A DNA stretch of 7,531 bases. Source: Victivallales bacterium (GTDB taxonomy: Bacteria; Verrucomicrobiota; Lentisphaeria; Oligosphaerales; Oligosphaeraceae). Below are positions 1 to 6,497 of this stretch, in pieces; the first letter of the stretch is position 1, and every line of letters begins with the position of its first letter. The translations under genes and the position numbers were made by a program. The stretch is from NCBI GenBank assembly GCA_017458805.1, contig JAFTAC010000445.1:1-7531 (forward strand), in the 5' to 3' direction. A model generated the notes under the pieces. The model did no database searches. It saw only the letters and a list, made by a program, of their open reading frames with translations, and had not been told where the DNA came from.

Positions 1-979
1 GTCCATCATAGGGGTTGCGCTTCCCACCATTCTTCCAAAGGTCGCGGATGAAATGCCCGCCATTGTTGTGAAACCAATACAAGTACCTGCCATCCTTCAT
101 CTTCCAGATGAAATTGGCCGCGCGTGGATTCTTCGCTGGCGTGCCAGCGGCGAGCCGTTTGTAATGGGGTGTCACCCAGGTGTGCCCACCATCGCGGCTA
201 TAGCATTCCACCGAATAGCCATCGACACTGCGATAGCTGGCGCAGATGGAGCTGTCGCTCAACGTGACATACGTATGCTCCTCCGCGACGGTGTCGCCGC
301 CTGGGGGCGTGCGCAATCCAATATCTCCATCAGGCAGCGTCGCCCAGCGGATTTTGGCGGGGTCCGTCTCCGTGAGGATATTGTCGCTCATCATAAGCGC
401 CCCCTCGCTCTGCTGGAAGAAGCCCCTCCCAAGCTCGCCAATCTTGCTGAGGGGCAGATAGGCACGGCCATCCATCACAAAGGGGCGCCCCACATTCCAG
501 AAAAAGCACAGCTCCCCGCCATAGACGTTGTTGAGGTCACAACGAAACTTCCGAAAGGGGATGTCATAGCACTCTTTGCTCCAGGATCTTCCGTTATCGT
601 CGCTGAAGCGGAAGACATAGTGTCCGAGCGAATCCACACGCGAGTAGCTAGCTGACCTGTCATGGGAGAGAATGGAGCGGACATTGTCCGAGTTGCGCGT
701 GTAGAAGATATAGACTCTGCCACGGGGCACCTTGACCATGACAGCATAACTGTTTTCGGACGAACCTGGTTCCTCCACACGCACCTCCTTCTCCCAGGTC
801 AGCCCCTGGTCGGTGCTTCGGAAGGTGGCAACATGCTGGTCGCTGCTCCCCTCCTTCCGCCCCGAAACCGTCACACAGCAGAGCCATGCCCCGTCATCCG
901 TGCAGACAATATAGGGCTGGTCGGCATAGCCGTCATCCGTGATGATTCTTCCTTCACTTATATTTCGCCAATCGGCCAT
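1..979 (-). CDS. Sialidase/BNR-repeat family protein, 3' end beyond the left edge
   Basis: Read on the minus strand from the ATG at 979, the frame stays open for 326 codons and leaves the window with no stop, so the C-terminus is missing. The start is backed by GGAGAG at 989-984. Three Asp-box motifs (S-x-D-x-G-x-x-W) mark a sialidase-type beta-propeller: STDQGLTW at residues 55-62, SDDNGRSW at 126-133 and SRDGGHTW at 261-268. Family members cleave terminal sialic acids or related sugars, but many BNR proteins of this type are untested. No F/Y-R-I-P arginine motif is obvious near the N-terminus, so true sialidase activity is uncertain. There is no signal peptide (MADWRNISEG...), which suggests a cytoplasmic enzyme. 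It is the last visible gene of the cluster, 136 nt downstream of the GH20 gene, with a hairpin array between them. Confidence 0.85.
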   Translation of the reverse strand, partial: MADWRNISEGRIITDDGYADQPYIVCTDDGAWLCCVTVSGRKEGSSDQHVATFRSTDQGLTWEKEVRVEEPGSSENSYAVMVKVPRGRVYIFYTRNSDNVRSILSHDRSASYSRVDSLGHYVFRFSDDNGRSWSKECYDIPFRKFRCDLNNVYGGELCFFWNVGRPFVMDGRAYLPLSKIGELGRGFFQQSEGALMMSDNILTETDPAKIRWATLPDGDIGLRTPPGGDTVAEEHTYVTLSDSSICASYRSVDGYSVECYSRDGGHTWVTPHYKRLAAGTPAKNPRAANFIWKMKDGRYLYWFHNNGGHFIRDLWKNGGKRNPYDG

Positions 980-994
980 TTTACTCTCCATTAT

Positions 995-1116
995 CCCCCA
1001 CGCTTCAGCGCGGGGGGCCTGTCATGTGCCACGCACTTCAGTGCGGGGGGCCTGTCATGTGCCACGCACTTCAGTGCGGGGGGACCTGTCATGTGCCCCA
1101 CGCTTTAGCGTGGGGT
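995..1116. repeat. Array 1: four tandem hairpins between GH20 and sialidase genes
   Basis: This block fills the gap between the GH20 stop codon and the sialidase ribosome-binding site. Hairpins lie at 996-1015, about 1029-1048, about 1062-1081 and 1096-1115. The element CTGTCATGTGC occurs three times (1019-1029, 1052-1062, 1086-1096), each time just before the next hairpin, with spacings of 33 and 34 bp. The outer hairpins are long: CCCCACGC-TTTA-GCGTGGGG at 1096-1115 is a perfect 8-bp stem. The one at 996-1015 differs by one A/C mismatch on the plus strand, which is a G-U wobble on the minus-strand RNA. The inner hairpins have a perfect CGCAC/GTGCG core. The last hairpin abuts the GH20 stop codon but has no U-run after it, so it is not a classical terminator. 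It could stabilise or process the operon mRNA. Confidence 0.85.
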
Positions 1117-2606
1117 TAAACCAGCTGGTGCGGGTGGTGGCCAGGGTCAACCTGCTCCATGTTCCAGCCAGTCTTTTCGTACTCCTTGATGCCCATGTCC
1201 CACCCGACCTGGCGGTTATGAAGAGCGACGGCAAGACGAAGAGATAACCACTTCGGCAGCTCCGCCGTCGGATTCCATGCGGCGTTCGGTGCGACACCGT
1301 AGATGTTGGTGTGCCTGTGGTCGTGGGAGATGTGCCAAGTCGTCTCCAGCATCCCCATCAGCTCATTTCGGGCAGCCAGCTTACCAAGGCTCTTGATGCC
1401 ATTGACGTTCAGCCAGGGGCAGACAAGCACATTGAAGCCTGCGTTTTGGAAAAACTCCGTCGTCGGCCAGCGTGTTTCAGCCTCGTCCTCTCCAGCCTTG
1501 TAGCCATACTGCCAGTCGGCAATGATGATGTCCTTTGGCAGCTCCTTCCAGAGCTCGCTCAGTTTGTGTTCAGGCAAACCGCACGCCGTATAGCCGTCCC
1601 AACGGCTGTCACCACGCTCAATGAGCATGTCATGCCAGATGATGACGCGCACCCCACGCTGTTTGAAAAGCTCGTAGAACCAGCAGATGTGGTCGTGCAC
1701 CAACATCTTCAGCTCCTGGCGGCGGCAGTCGCGGCAGGTGCCGATATTGTCCGCCTCATCACAACCAATGTGGAAGAACGGCGGCTGCTCATAAAAGTCG
1801 TACAGCTCCAGCACCAAATCGGTCAGGATGCGGCGCACATTGGGGTTGCTGATGCACCACGTCCATCCATCGGGTTCAAAGAGGGGCTGCAAGGCGGGAT
1901 TGACATCCAAGATGGCGTGCTTTCCTGTAATAGAACGCGAAGCGGTTGCATGCCCCAGAAGGTTGAACTGGGGGACAAGCGTGATGCCCAGTTCCTGTCC
2001 CAGATGAATCAGCCGTTTCAGATCGGAACGGCTAATCTGGCGGTCCTGCCAGCCGAATTCAGGGTGTGATTCAAAGGGAAACACGCCCCAGCTTTCAATG
2101 ACGGCATAGTTGAACTTATGGTAGGCTGCAAGACGAATCTGCTTTTCAATGTCCCACAGCTTCGTCTCAGGGAAGATGCAGAGGTGAATGCCCCTGAACG
2201 CAACGGCAGGCTCGTCCTTGATGACGCACGGCACCACGAAATAGCCTGCCACCTTCTCGGTGCCCCGCTGCACCTCCGCCAGTTGACGCAGTGTCTTGCA
2301 GGCGTTCATCACGCCAGGCAAGCCTTTTGCCTTGATAGCCAATAGGCCATCCGTCACTGCCAACTGATAGGCGTCGTCCTTCATCTGGGCAGGCACATCA
2401 CTTTCATCCAGCTTGATGGAAATCTCAACCTTCCAATAACTTTTGAAAATCGAGATTACCTTCTCAGCAACACCGTCAGGTGCTGCCACAATCAAATGCA
2501 CCTTGCAGCCATCTTGCAGAAGGTACTCCGCACCATCCTTAAACTCAACCTCCTGCGGTATTGGTATCAGCCTGGATTTCAATATGTTGACTTCACTCTC
2601 GTTCAT
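1116..2606 (-). CDS. GH20 beta-N-acetylhexosaminidase, probably cytoplasmic
   Basis: The product has 496 residues. Residues about 10-130 form the alpha/beta N-terminal domain usual in GH20 (LIPIPQEV... to ...VPCVIKDEP). The catalytic TIM barrel starts near 'AFRGIHL' at 136-142. The GH20 signature H-x-G-x-D-E is present as HIGCDE at 279-284. In this family D283 would orient the substrate 2-acetamido group and E284 would be the acid/base, as expected for substrate-assisted removal of terminal beta-GlcNAc or beta-GalNAc. A CRDC pair at 291-294 is a small oddity. The N-terminus (MNESEVNILKSR) is not a signal peptide, so it probably acts on imported oligosaccharides. The ATG at 2606 follows GGAG at 2616-2613 with a 6-nt gap. 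Next to a sialidase-like gene it suggests degradation of host-type or mucin-type glycans; that is inference. Confidence 0.93.
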   Translation of the reverse strand: MNESEVNILKSRLIPIPQEVEFKDGAEYLLQDGCKVHLIVAAPDGVAEKVISIFKSYWKVEISIKLDESDVPAQMKDDAYQLAVTDGLLAIKAKGLPGVMNACKTLRQLAEVQRGTEKVAGYFVVPCVIKDEPAVAFRGIHLCIFPETKLWDIEKQIRLAAYHKFNYAVIESWGVFPFESHPEFGWQDRQISRSDLKRLIHLGQELGITLVPQFNLLGHATASRSITGKHAILDVNPALQPLFEPDGWTWCISNPNVRRILTDLVLELYDFYEQPPFFHIGCDEADNIGTCRDCRRQELKMLVHDHICWFYELFKQRGVRVIIWHDMLIERGDSRWDGYTACGLPEHKLSELWKELPKDIIIADWQYGYKAGEDEAETRWPTTEFFQNAGFNVLVCPWLNVNGIKSLGKLAARNELMGMLETTWHISHDHRHTNIYGVAPNAAWNPTAELPKWLSLRLAVALHNRQVGWDMGIKEYEKTGWNMEQVDPGHHPHQLV

Positions 2607-2610
2607 CTTG

Positions 2611-2622
2611 TTCTCCGTTTTT
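2611..2622 (-). promoter_or_regulatory. GH20 leader with ribosome-binding site
   Basis: On the minus strand this reads AAAAACGGAGAA, with GGAG placed 6 nt before the ATG at 2606. The identical 12 bases precede the SIS-domain gene at 5298-5287. In both places the leader sits directly against a repeat block. Confidence 0.7.
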
Positions 2623-2658
2623 TCTAGAAGCTCTAGATGCTCTAGAACCTCTAGAAGC
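2623..2658. repeat. Four tandem 9-bp TCTAGA repeats
   Basis: TCTAGA occurs at 2623, 2632, 2641 and 2650 with exact 9-bp spacing; the three bases after each are AGC, TGC, ACC and AGC. The block lies in the 79-nt gap between the oxidoreductase stop and the GH20 start, immediately upstream of the GH20 leader. TCTAGA is itself a palindrome, so the block is symmetric at short range. It could be a replication-slippage tract, a set of regulator half-sites or an mRNA structure. The sequence alone does not decide between these. Confidence 0.85.
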
Positions 2659-2685
2659 TAGGAACACTATAGGTACTGGCAGAAA

Positions 2686-3762
2686 TCACACCTTTGCGGG
2701 AAGACCAGACTGGACGCTGGTGTAGCAGGCGTTCATACAGTCGATGGTCTGGCGGTGCCATTTCAGGTTGATTTTCGGGGTCTTGTGTTCGCGGATGCAG
2801 GAGACGAACTCGTCAATGAGGCCAATCCACTCATCGAAGTAGGTGTATTGGACAGTGTAGCGGTCGTTGGGGGCACCGTTGTGATAGACATTGGGGCCGA
2901 AGCAGTCGCAGACGATGGTCCCCTTTTCGCCTGTGATGGTCACGTTGACCTCCATGCGTTTCGGGAAGACTTCCCACCCAGGGGCGGGAACGGCGAGGCG
3001 TTCCTCCATGCGCGACCAGGAGGGGTCGAAGAGGAACGCAACGCCGTTCTTCATCTTGCCGTTGACAAGAATCATATCTTCTACTTCGATGTCGGGGCGC
3101 AGATTTGGGGCAATTTCCGAATAGACGTAGTCGAAATCAGAGCCAGTCAGCCAGCGGATAAGGTCAAAGATATGGGGGTGGTCGCAGAGGGCGCCGCCAC
3201 GGAAACGAGCATCGCCCTCGCGCAGGGGAACGCGCTTGCCATAGCTGGCCTCGGGACTGCCCTGCCATGGGAAAGCCCACACTGGCGACAGCGTGATGTT
3301 CGTGGCCTGCACCGAGAGAATCTTCCCGATTTCACCGCTGGCAATCAACTGCTGAAGACGCTTCACCACGGGGTTGTAGTGCATCTCCAGTTCAATCTGG
3401 CAGACGATGCCCGCCTTGTCCACCATCTGAATCATCTCGTCGTATTCAGCGGGGTCAAAGGTGGGAATTTTCATGGAGAGGATGTGGATGCCGCGTTCGG
3501 CGCAAAGGCGCATCTCCTTCAGATGCTGGTCGTTGGCGGAGGCGATGACAACAGCCTCGATATCAGGGTGCTTCTCGAACATCTCCTCGGGGGAGAGGTA
3601 GCAGGGGACACCTGTGTCATAGAGTTCATAGACATCCTTGGCACGCTGGTCGGCGGCGCAGGAGGCCACCCAGTCCAGCTTGGAATTTTCGCGCAGGGTC
3701 TGGTAGTATTTGCGGGTATGGCCGTGTGTCAGGGCCATCATGGCTATTTTGACAGGTTTCAT
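2686..3762 (-). CDS. Gfo/Idh/MocA-family NAD(P)-dependent oxidoreductase
   Basis: The product has 358 residues with an N-terminal Rossmann-type domain (about 1-120) and a C-terminal alpha/beta domain. 'PDIEAVVIASANDQHLKEM' is at 66-84. The segment 'SMKIP' at 96-100 sits where the family usually has E-K-P, so K98 would be the catalytic lysine. 'GGALCDHPHIFDLIRWLTG' at 189-207 carries the expected D-x-x-H-x-x-D pattern (D194, H197, D200). Such enzymes oxidise or reduce sugars, inositols or amino-sugar derivatives using NAD(P); the substrate here is unknown. The nucleotide-binding loop is atypical: 'ALTHGHTRKYY' replaces the usual glycine-rich G-x-G-x-x-G. The start at 3762 is supported by GGGAGG at 3778-3773, which overlaps the stop codon of the preceding gene and suggests translational coupling. 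Confidence 0.9.
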   Translation of the reverse strand: MKPVKIAMMALTHGHTRKYYQTLRENSKLDWVASCAADQRAKDVYELYDTGVPCYLSPEEMFEKHPDIEAVVIASANDQHLKEMRLCAERGIHILSMKIPTFDPAEYDEMIQMVDKAGIVCQIELEMHYNPVVKRLQQLIASGEIGKILSVQATNITLSPVWAFPWQGSPEASYGKRVPLREGDARFRGGALCDHPHIFDLIRWLTGSDFDYVYSEIAPNLRPDIEVEDMILVNGKMKNGVAFLFDPSWSRMEERLAVPAPGWEVFPKRMEVNVTITGEKGTIVCDCFGPNVYHNGAPNDRYTVQYTYFDEWIGLIDEFVSCIREHKTPKINLKWHRQTIDCMNACYTSVQSGLPAKV

Positions 3763-3777
3763 CGTACAGATTCCTCC

Positions 3778-4503
3778 CTAATAAATAACAGGCTTGCCAT
3801 TCTTTTCAGTTGCAAGAGCGTCGGCGACCTGGCGCGTCAGCAGGGTATCCACCGCGTTCCATTCTTCCGATATGGACGGATTCGAGAGCAGTGCGAAGGC
3901 GGCGCGGATGAGCAGAATCTCGTCAGTATCAAAGCCGAAAAGCTCGGTGTCGGTGTCCGTGAAACGTTTTTCGCCAGCTGCGGTGAACTCGTAGATTGAG
4001 GCCTGGGGCACCTGGGTATCGACAGTACGGTCGCAGGCGACGCCGCGACGAGCGATGATTTCATGCCTGTCCATCGGCTGCGTTCCCGCAGGAAGAGCTG
4101 CGGAACATTCAACGGAGCAGCTCTTGCCATCGGCAAGCTTGACGACCAGGTTGGCAGTCGCGCCGTTGAGGACCGCAAAGATAGAGCGCACCGAAGCCTC
4201 GCCCAGGAAGGCGCACAAGTCCAGTTCGCGGTAGAGTAGCCTTTCGACTCCACCACCGCTGACCATCGAGGCAAAACGCAAGGTGGAAACATCCTCCAAG
4301 GTCTTGCCATCCACCAGTTTCTTCAGCTCGATAAAGCGCCGTTCAACACGCCAAGGCAGCAGCTTGCAGCGTTTTCCATTGATTTCCAGCTCCGCAGCAG
4401 CCCCCCAGGAGCCCGCTGTGCTGGCAACCAGCACACCATCTGCCTGGACTGCGTACTTATCGCGCAGCCCCTGCAATGCATCATTCATTTCCTTTAGTTT
4501 CAT
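3778..4503 (-). CDS. Unrecognised 241-residue protein in the operon
   Basis: I do not recognise a family. The reading frame is well supported: AAGGAG at 4516-4511 lies 7 nt before the ATG at 4503, the upstream gene ends 18 nt away, and the stop overlaps the Shine-Dalgarno of the oxidoreductase gene. The protein looks soluble, with no signal peptide or membrane segment. It starts with a helical stretch (1-20). A Gly/Ala-rich segment 'STAGSWGAAAELEINGKRC' (28-46) follows, then beta-rich text at about 105-135 ('FAVLNGATANLVVKLADGKSCSVECS'). The conserved-looking 'MDRHEIIARRGVACDRTVDTQVPQ' lies at 144-167 and a helical tail at 194-233. The beta-rich part plus helical tail loosely recalls the C-terminal domain of MocA-type oxidoreductases without a Rossmann domain. 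That is a guess; it may be a partner of the neighbouring oxidoreductase. Confidence 0.85.
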   Translation of the reverse strand: MKLKEMNDALQGLRDKYAVQADGVLVASTAGSWGAAAELEINGKRCKLLPWRVERRFIELKKLVDGKTLEDVSTLRFASMVSGGGVERLLYRELDLCAFLGEASVRSIFAVLNGATANLVVKLADGKSCSVECSAALPAGTQPMDRHEIIARRGVACDRTVDTQVPQASIYEFTAAGEKRFTDTDTELFGFDTDEILLIRAAFALLSNPSISEEWNAVDTLLTRQVADALATEKNGKPVIY

Positions 4504-4521
4504 TTTGTAACTCCTTAATCA

Positions 4522-5280
4522 CTATAGACACTTGACAAGTGGTTTGTATTTTTTGAGATAGGCGGCGTTCTTCTCGTCGCCACCAGGCGTGTTGGCGCTG
4601 TTCCAGACAGGCGGCACAAGACCGCGCTCCACGCAGATGCGGCAGCACTCAATTTCCAGCAGGTGGGCAATGGTGAAATCAACCACGTTGGAGACGGGAC
4701 CTATGGGGGTGTCCAGACCAGGGACGTTAACGATGGCATCCCCGACTGGGTTGTAGTCGTCAATGCACACTTCTGCGAAATCAAAGAGGTTCTTGCCCGA
4801 AGAATGACGGATGAAGTGGTCGCGGGGCATCTCATTCTGCCAGTAGGAACTGGCAATGGCCACGATTCTGCCGCCCCGCTTCCTGATTTCCATCGCCGCG
4901 TCGATGGTGGCGGGGTTGATGCCGATGTTGTGGAAAATCAGCACCAGGTCGCCTGGCTGGAGGTCGTAGTACTTGATGATGGAAGCGCCGAAGTTCTCCG
5001 TGCGCTCCAGTTCCAAATACTTAAGAGCCTGGTTGAAGACGGAGAGCGCAGTCTCCATCAACGGGTTGATGTTGGCAAGACCACCCGCGCGGAAGAACAT
5101 CTCCCCCATTGCCAGCGTCGTATGTCCGCCACCCGCATAAACGTTGATGAGGCGGTCGTTCTGGATGGCGTCCGCCATCAGTTCAGCCGCACGGTGGATG
5201 TTGTCCCCCTGCTCTTCCACAACCCTGCGGATGTTGGCCACCGCATTATCCACATAGCCGAAATCATTGAGTTTTGACAT
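4522..5280 (-). CDS. SIS-domain sugar isomerase-like protein
   Basis: The product has 252 residues with a single SIS (phosphosugar-binding) fold. 'RLINVYAGGGHTTLAMGEMFFRAGG' at 43-67 has the glycine-rich phosphosugar-binding loop. 'PGDLVLIFHNIGINPATIDAAMEIRKRGGRIVAIAS' at 109-144 is the second strand-loop-helix unit, with N118/G120 where other SIS proteins often have S-x-S-G. The arrangement resembles single-SIS proteins annotated as UPF0309 or sugar isomerase domain proteins. In such clusters they are thought to bind or convert an amino-sugar phosphate. Residues 188-202 ('GLDTPIGPVSNVVDF') match the extended second half of that group. The start at 5280 has GGAG at 5292-5289 with an 8-nt gap. 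The gap to the downstream gene is 18 nt. Role in N-acetylhexosamine catabolism is inferred from context. Confidence 0.88.
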   Translation of the reverse strand: MSKLNDFGYVDNAVANIRRVVEEQGDNIHRAAELMADAIQNDRLINVYAGGGHTTLAMGEMFFRAGGLANINPLMETALSVFNQALKYLELERTENFGASIIKYYDLQPGDLVLIFHNIGINPATIDAAMEIRKRGGRIVAIASSYWQNEMPRDHFIRHSSGKNLFDFAEVCIDDYNPVGDAIVNVPGLDTPIGPVSNVVDFTIAHLLEIECCRICVERGLVPPVWNSANTPGGDEKNAAYLKKYKPLVKCL

Positions 5281-5286
5281 GGTATT

Positions 5287-5298
5287 TTCTCCGTTTTT
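5287..5298 (-). promoter_or_regulatory. SIS-gene leader with ribosome-binding site
   Basis: Minus-strand AAAAACGGAGAA, with GGAG 8 nt before the ATG at 5280. It matches the GH20 leader at 2622-2611 base for base and begins exactly where the hairpin array ends. Confidence 0.7.
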
Positions 5299-5445
5299 CG
5301 CTGAACTTGCGTTCAGCGCACAGGACAGATTACCGCCGAACTTGCGTTCAGCGCACAGGACAGATTACCGCCGAACTTGCGTTCAGCGCACAGGACAGAT
5401 TACCGCCGAACTTGCGTTCGGCGCACAGGACAGATTACCGCCGAA
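5299..5445 (-). repeat. Array 2: four tandem 35-bp hairpin repeats plus a partial copy
   Basis: Four copies with an exact 35-bp period form 20-base hairpins at 5299-5318, 5334-5353, 5369-5388 and 5404-5423. The plus strand then has a broken fifth copy (CGCCGAA at 5439-5445). Each unit also carries GCACAGGACAG (CTGTCCTGTGC on the minus strand) at 5318, 5353, 5388 and 5423. On the minus-strand RNA each stem is 8 bp around a GCAA loop closed by C-G, a GNRA tetraloop. One stem position varies among copies as U-A, U-G, U-G and C-G, so pairing is kept on that strand, whereas the plus strand would have two C/A mismatches. The block fills most of the 172-nt gap between the TIM-barrel and SIS genes. 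There is no U-run downstream on the minus strand, so it is not a standard terminator. Confidence 0.92.
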
Positions 5446-5452
5446 GTCGTCG

Positions 5453-6484
5453 TCACCTCTTCAACAGTCTCCTGTAGTTTTCACCGATTGTGTCCCAAAG
5501 CTTGAGGGCGTCGGGCGCGCCGACGACGGTGCCGTAGCCACCTCTGTATGTCCAGGCGGAGAGACGATCCACCCCTGCCTCGGCGGCGATGTCCGCCCAG
5601 TGGGCGACCTGGCTCCAATCCTTTGGCTGCTTGTAGTAGCCCATCAGCCAGCGTTCGGAAATCTTGCCGTACTTTCTAGCAACCGCCACCGTCCGTTCCG
5701 TGATGTCGCGGAAGAAATCCTCGGGAAGCGCCCAATTGACGATGGTGGTGGAAAACACGTCGAAATAGGGGCAGGAGGCCACCATGTCCCAGTTGTCGTA
5801 GCCACGGTATTCGGAGACGTAGTAACCGTTCTGGGTCGCGTGGACACAGCAGGTGATCTCTAGTTTCGGGTCAATCTCCTTCAGAGCCTTGGAGGTCTCG
5901 GAGAGGACGACCAGCGCCTCGCGCCAGCGGAACTGCTTGACGTCGTTGGTCATGTAGCGCGGCATGGGATAACCGTAGTAATCCTCGAAGCGCTTGCGGC
6001 AGACAGGGCAGTAGCATGTCCAGTCATCCGCCACACCGCCCGTGATGGAGGCAATCCCCTTGGGGAAAGCATAGTGGGGTTCGTCCCAGAAGAAGCCGTC
6101 GGGCTTCGCCTCGCGCGCCAGCGTGACGCAGAAGTTCTTGAAGTAGTCACGGTAGCTGTTGGTGTTGAAGCAGGCGTAGGGAAGCCGTTCGCCCGTGAGC
6201 GCGGAGACCTGGCGATTCTCCACGTTGTCCTGCAGGTACTTGCTCACCTGCTCGCCGCCGAAGTACTTGCCGTTGCCCCAGGGGTCGATGACCACCTTCA
6301 GGCCCATCTCGCGCGCCTTGTTGACGATTTTGGGGATGTTTGGACGCCAGAAGTCGAAGTCAAATTCCGTCACTGCAAGAATCACGGCGGAGCAGCCGTG
6401 CGCCAGCATCTCGGCGAAGTCCTTCTCCGCGTGCTCCACGTAGTTCAGTCCGTAGTAACTGACCGCTGTTTGTGTGATAGCCAT
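5453..6484 (-). CDS. TIM-barrel putative glycoside hydrolase, specificity unknown
   Basis: The product has 343 residues and no signal peptide. The fold is inferred from the alternating pattern: 'CSAVILAVTEFDFDFW' (31-46), 'AREMGLKVVIDPWG' (57-70), 'AKPDGFFWDEPHYAF' (126-140), 'EITCCVHATQNG' (209-220), and a late 'GVDRLSAWTYRGG' (304-316). The 'FFWDEPHY' segment (131-138) places D134/E135 at the end of a strand, the usual place for an acidic catalytic residue. A Cys cluster 'CYCPVCRKRFEDYYG' (157-171, C157, C159, C162) is common in uncharacterised hydrolase-like TIM barrels and may bind a metal. The start at 6484 has AAGGAG at 6495-6490 with a 5-nt gap, and the regulator stop is 13 nt upstream. 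I cannot assign a GH family. It is the first enzyme after the regulator, so its substrate may be the cluster's inducer or a close relative. Confidence 0.8.
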   Translation of the reverse strand: MAITQTAVSYYGLNYVEHAEKDFAEMLAHGCSAVILAVTEFDFDFWRPNIPKIVNKAREMGLKVVIDPWGNGKYFGGEQVSKYLQDNVENRQVSALTGERLPYACFNTNSYRDYFKNFCVTLAREAKPDGFFWDEPHYAFPKGIASITGGVADDWTCYCPVCRKRFEDYYGYPMPRYMTNDVKQFRWREALVVLSETSKALKEIDPKLEITCCVHATQNGYYVSEYRGYDNWDMVASCPYFDVFSTTIVNWALPEDFFRDITERTVAVARKYGKISERWLMGYYKQPKDWSQVAHWADIAAEAGVDRLSAWTYRGGYGTVVGAPDALKLWDTIGENYRRLLKR

Positions 6485-6497
6485 TTTGTCTCCTTTG

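Noticed and set aside
53..655. 200-codon plus-strand open frame near the left edge
   Set aside because: The opposite strand encodes the sialidase-like protein with three Asp boxes, which runs off the edge and so is easily missed.
1096..1115. Rho-independent terminator after GH20
   Set aside because: The stem is strong, but the minus strand continues with GCACATGAC and has no U-run. The plus-strand side continues TTAAACC, also not a U-run.
995..1116. Coding repeat peptide on the plus strand (an 11-residue repeat)
   Set aside because: The peptide repeat follows from the 33-bp period. The next period is 34 bp, which shifts the frame, and the related 35-bp array also rotates frame, so the DNA or RNA rather than a peptide is conserved.
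1311..2069. 252-codon plus-strand open frame
   Set aside because: It is antisense to the catalytic domain of GH20, including the H-x-G-x-D-E region. No family features are visible in its translation.
2755..3999. 414-codon plus-strand open frame
   Set aside because: It lies antisense to the oxidoreductase and the unknown protein, both with good ribosome-binding sites and, for the oxidoreductase, clear family motifs. Its translation shows no recognisable domain.
5299..5445. CRISPR array
   Set aside because: The 35-bp units are directly abutting near-identical copies with no unique spacers and no cas genes nearby.
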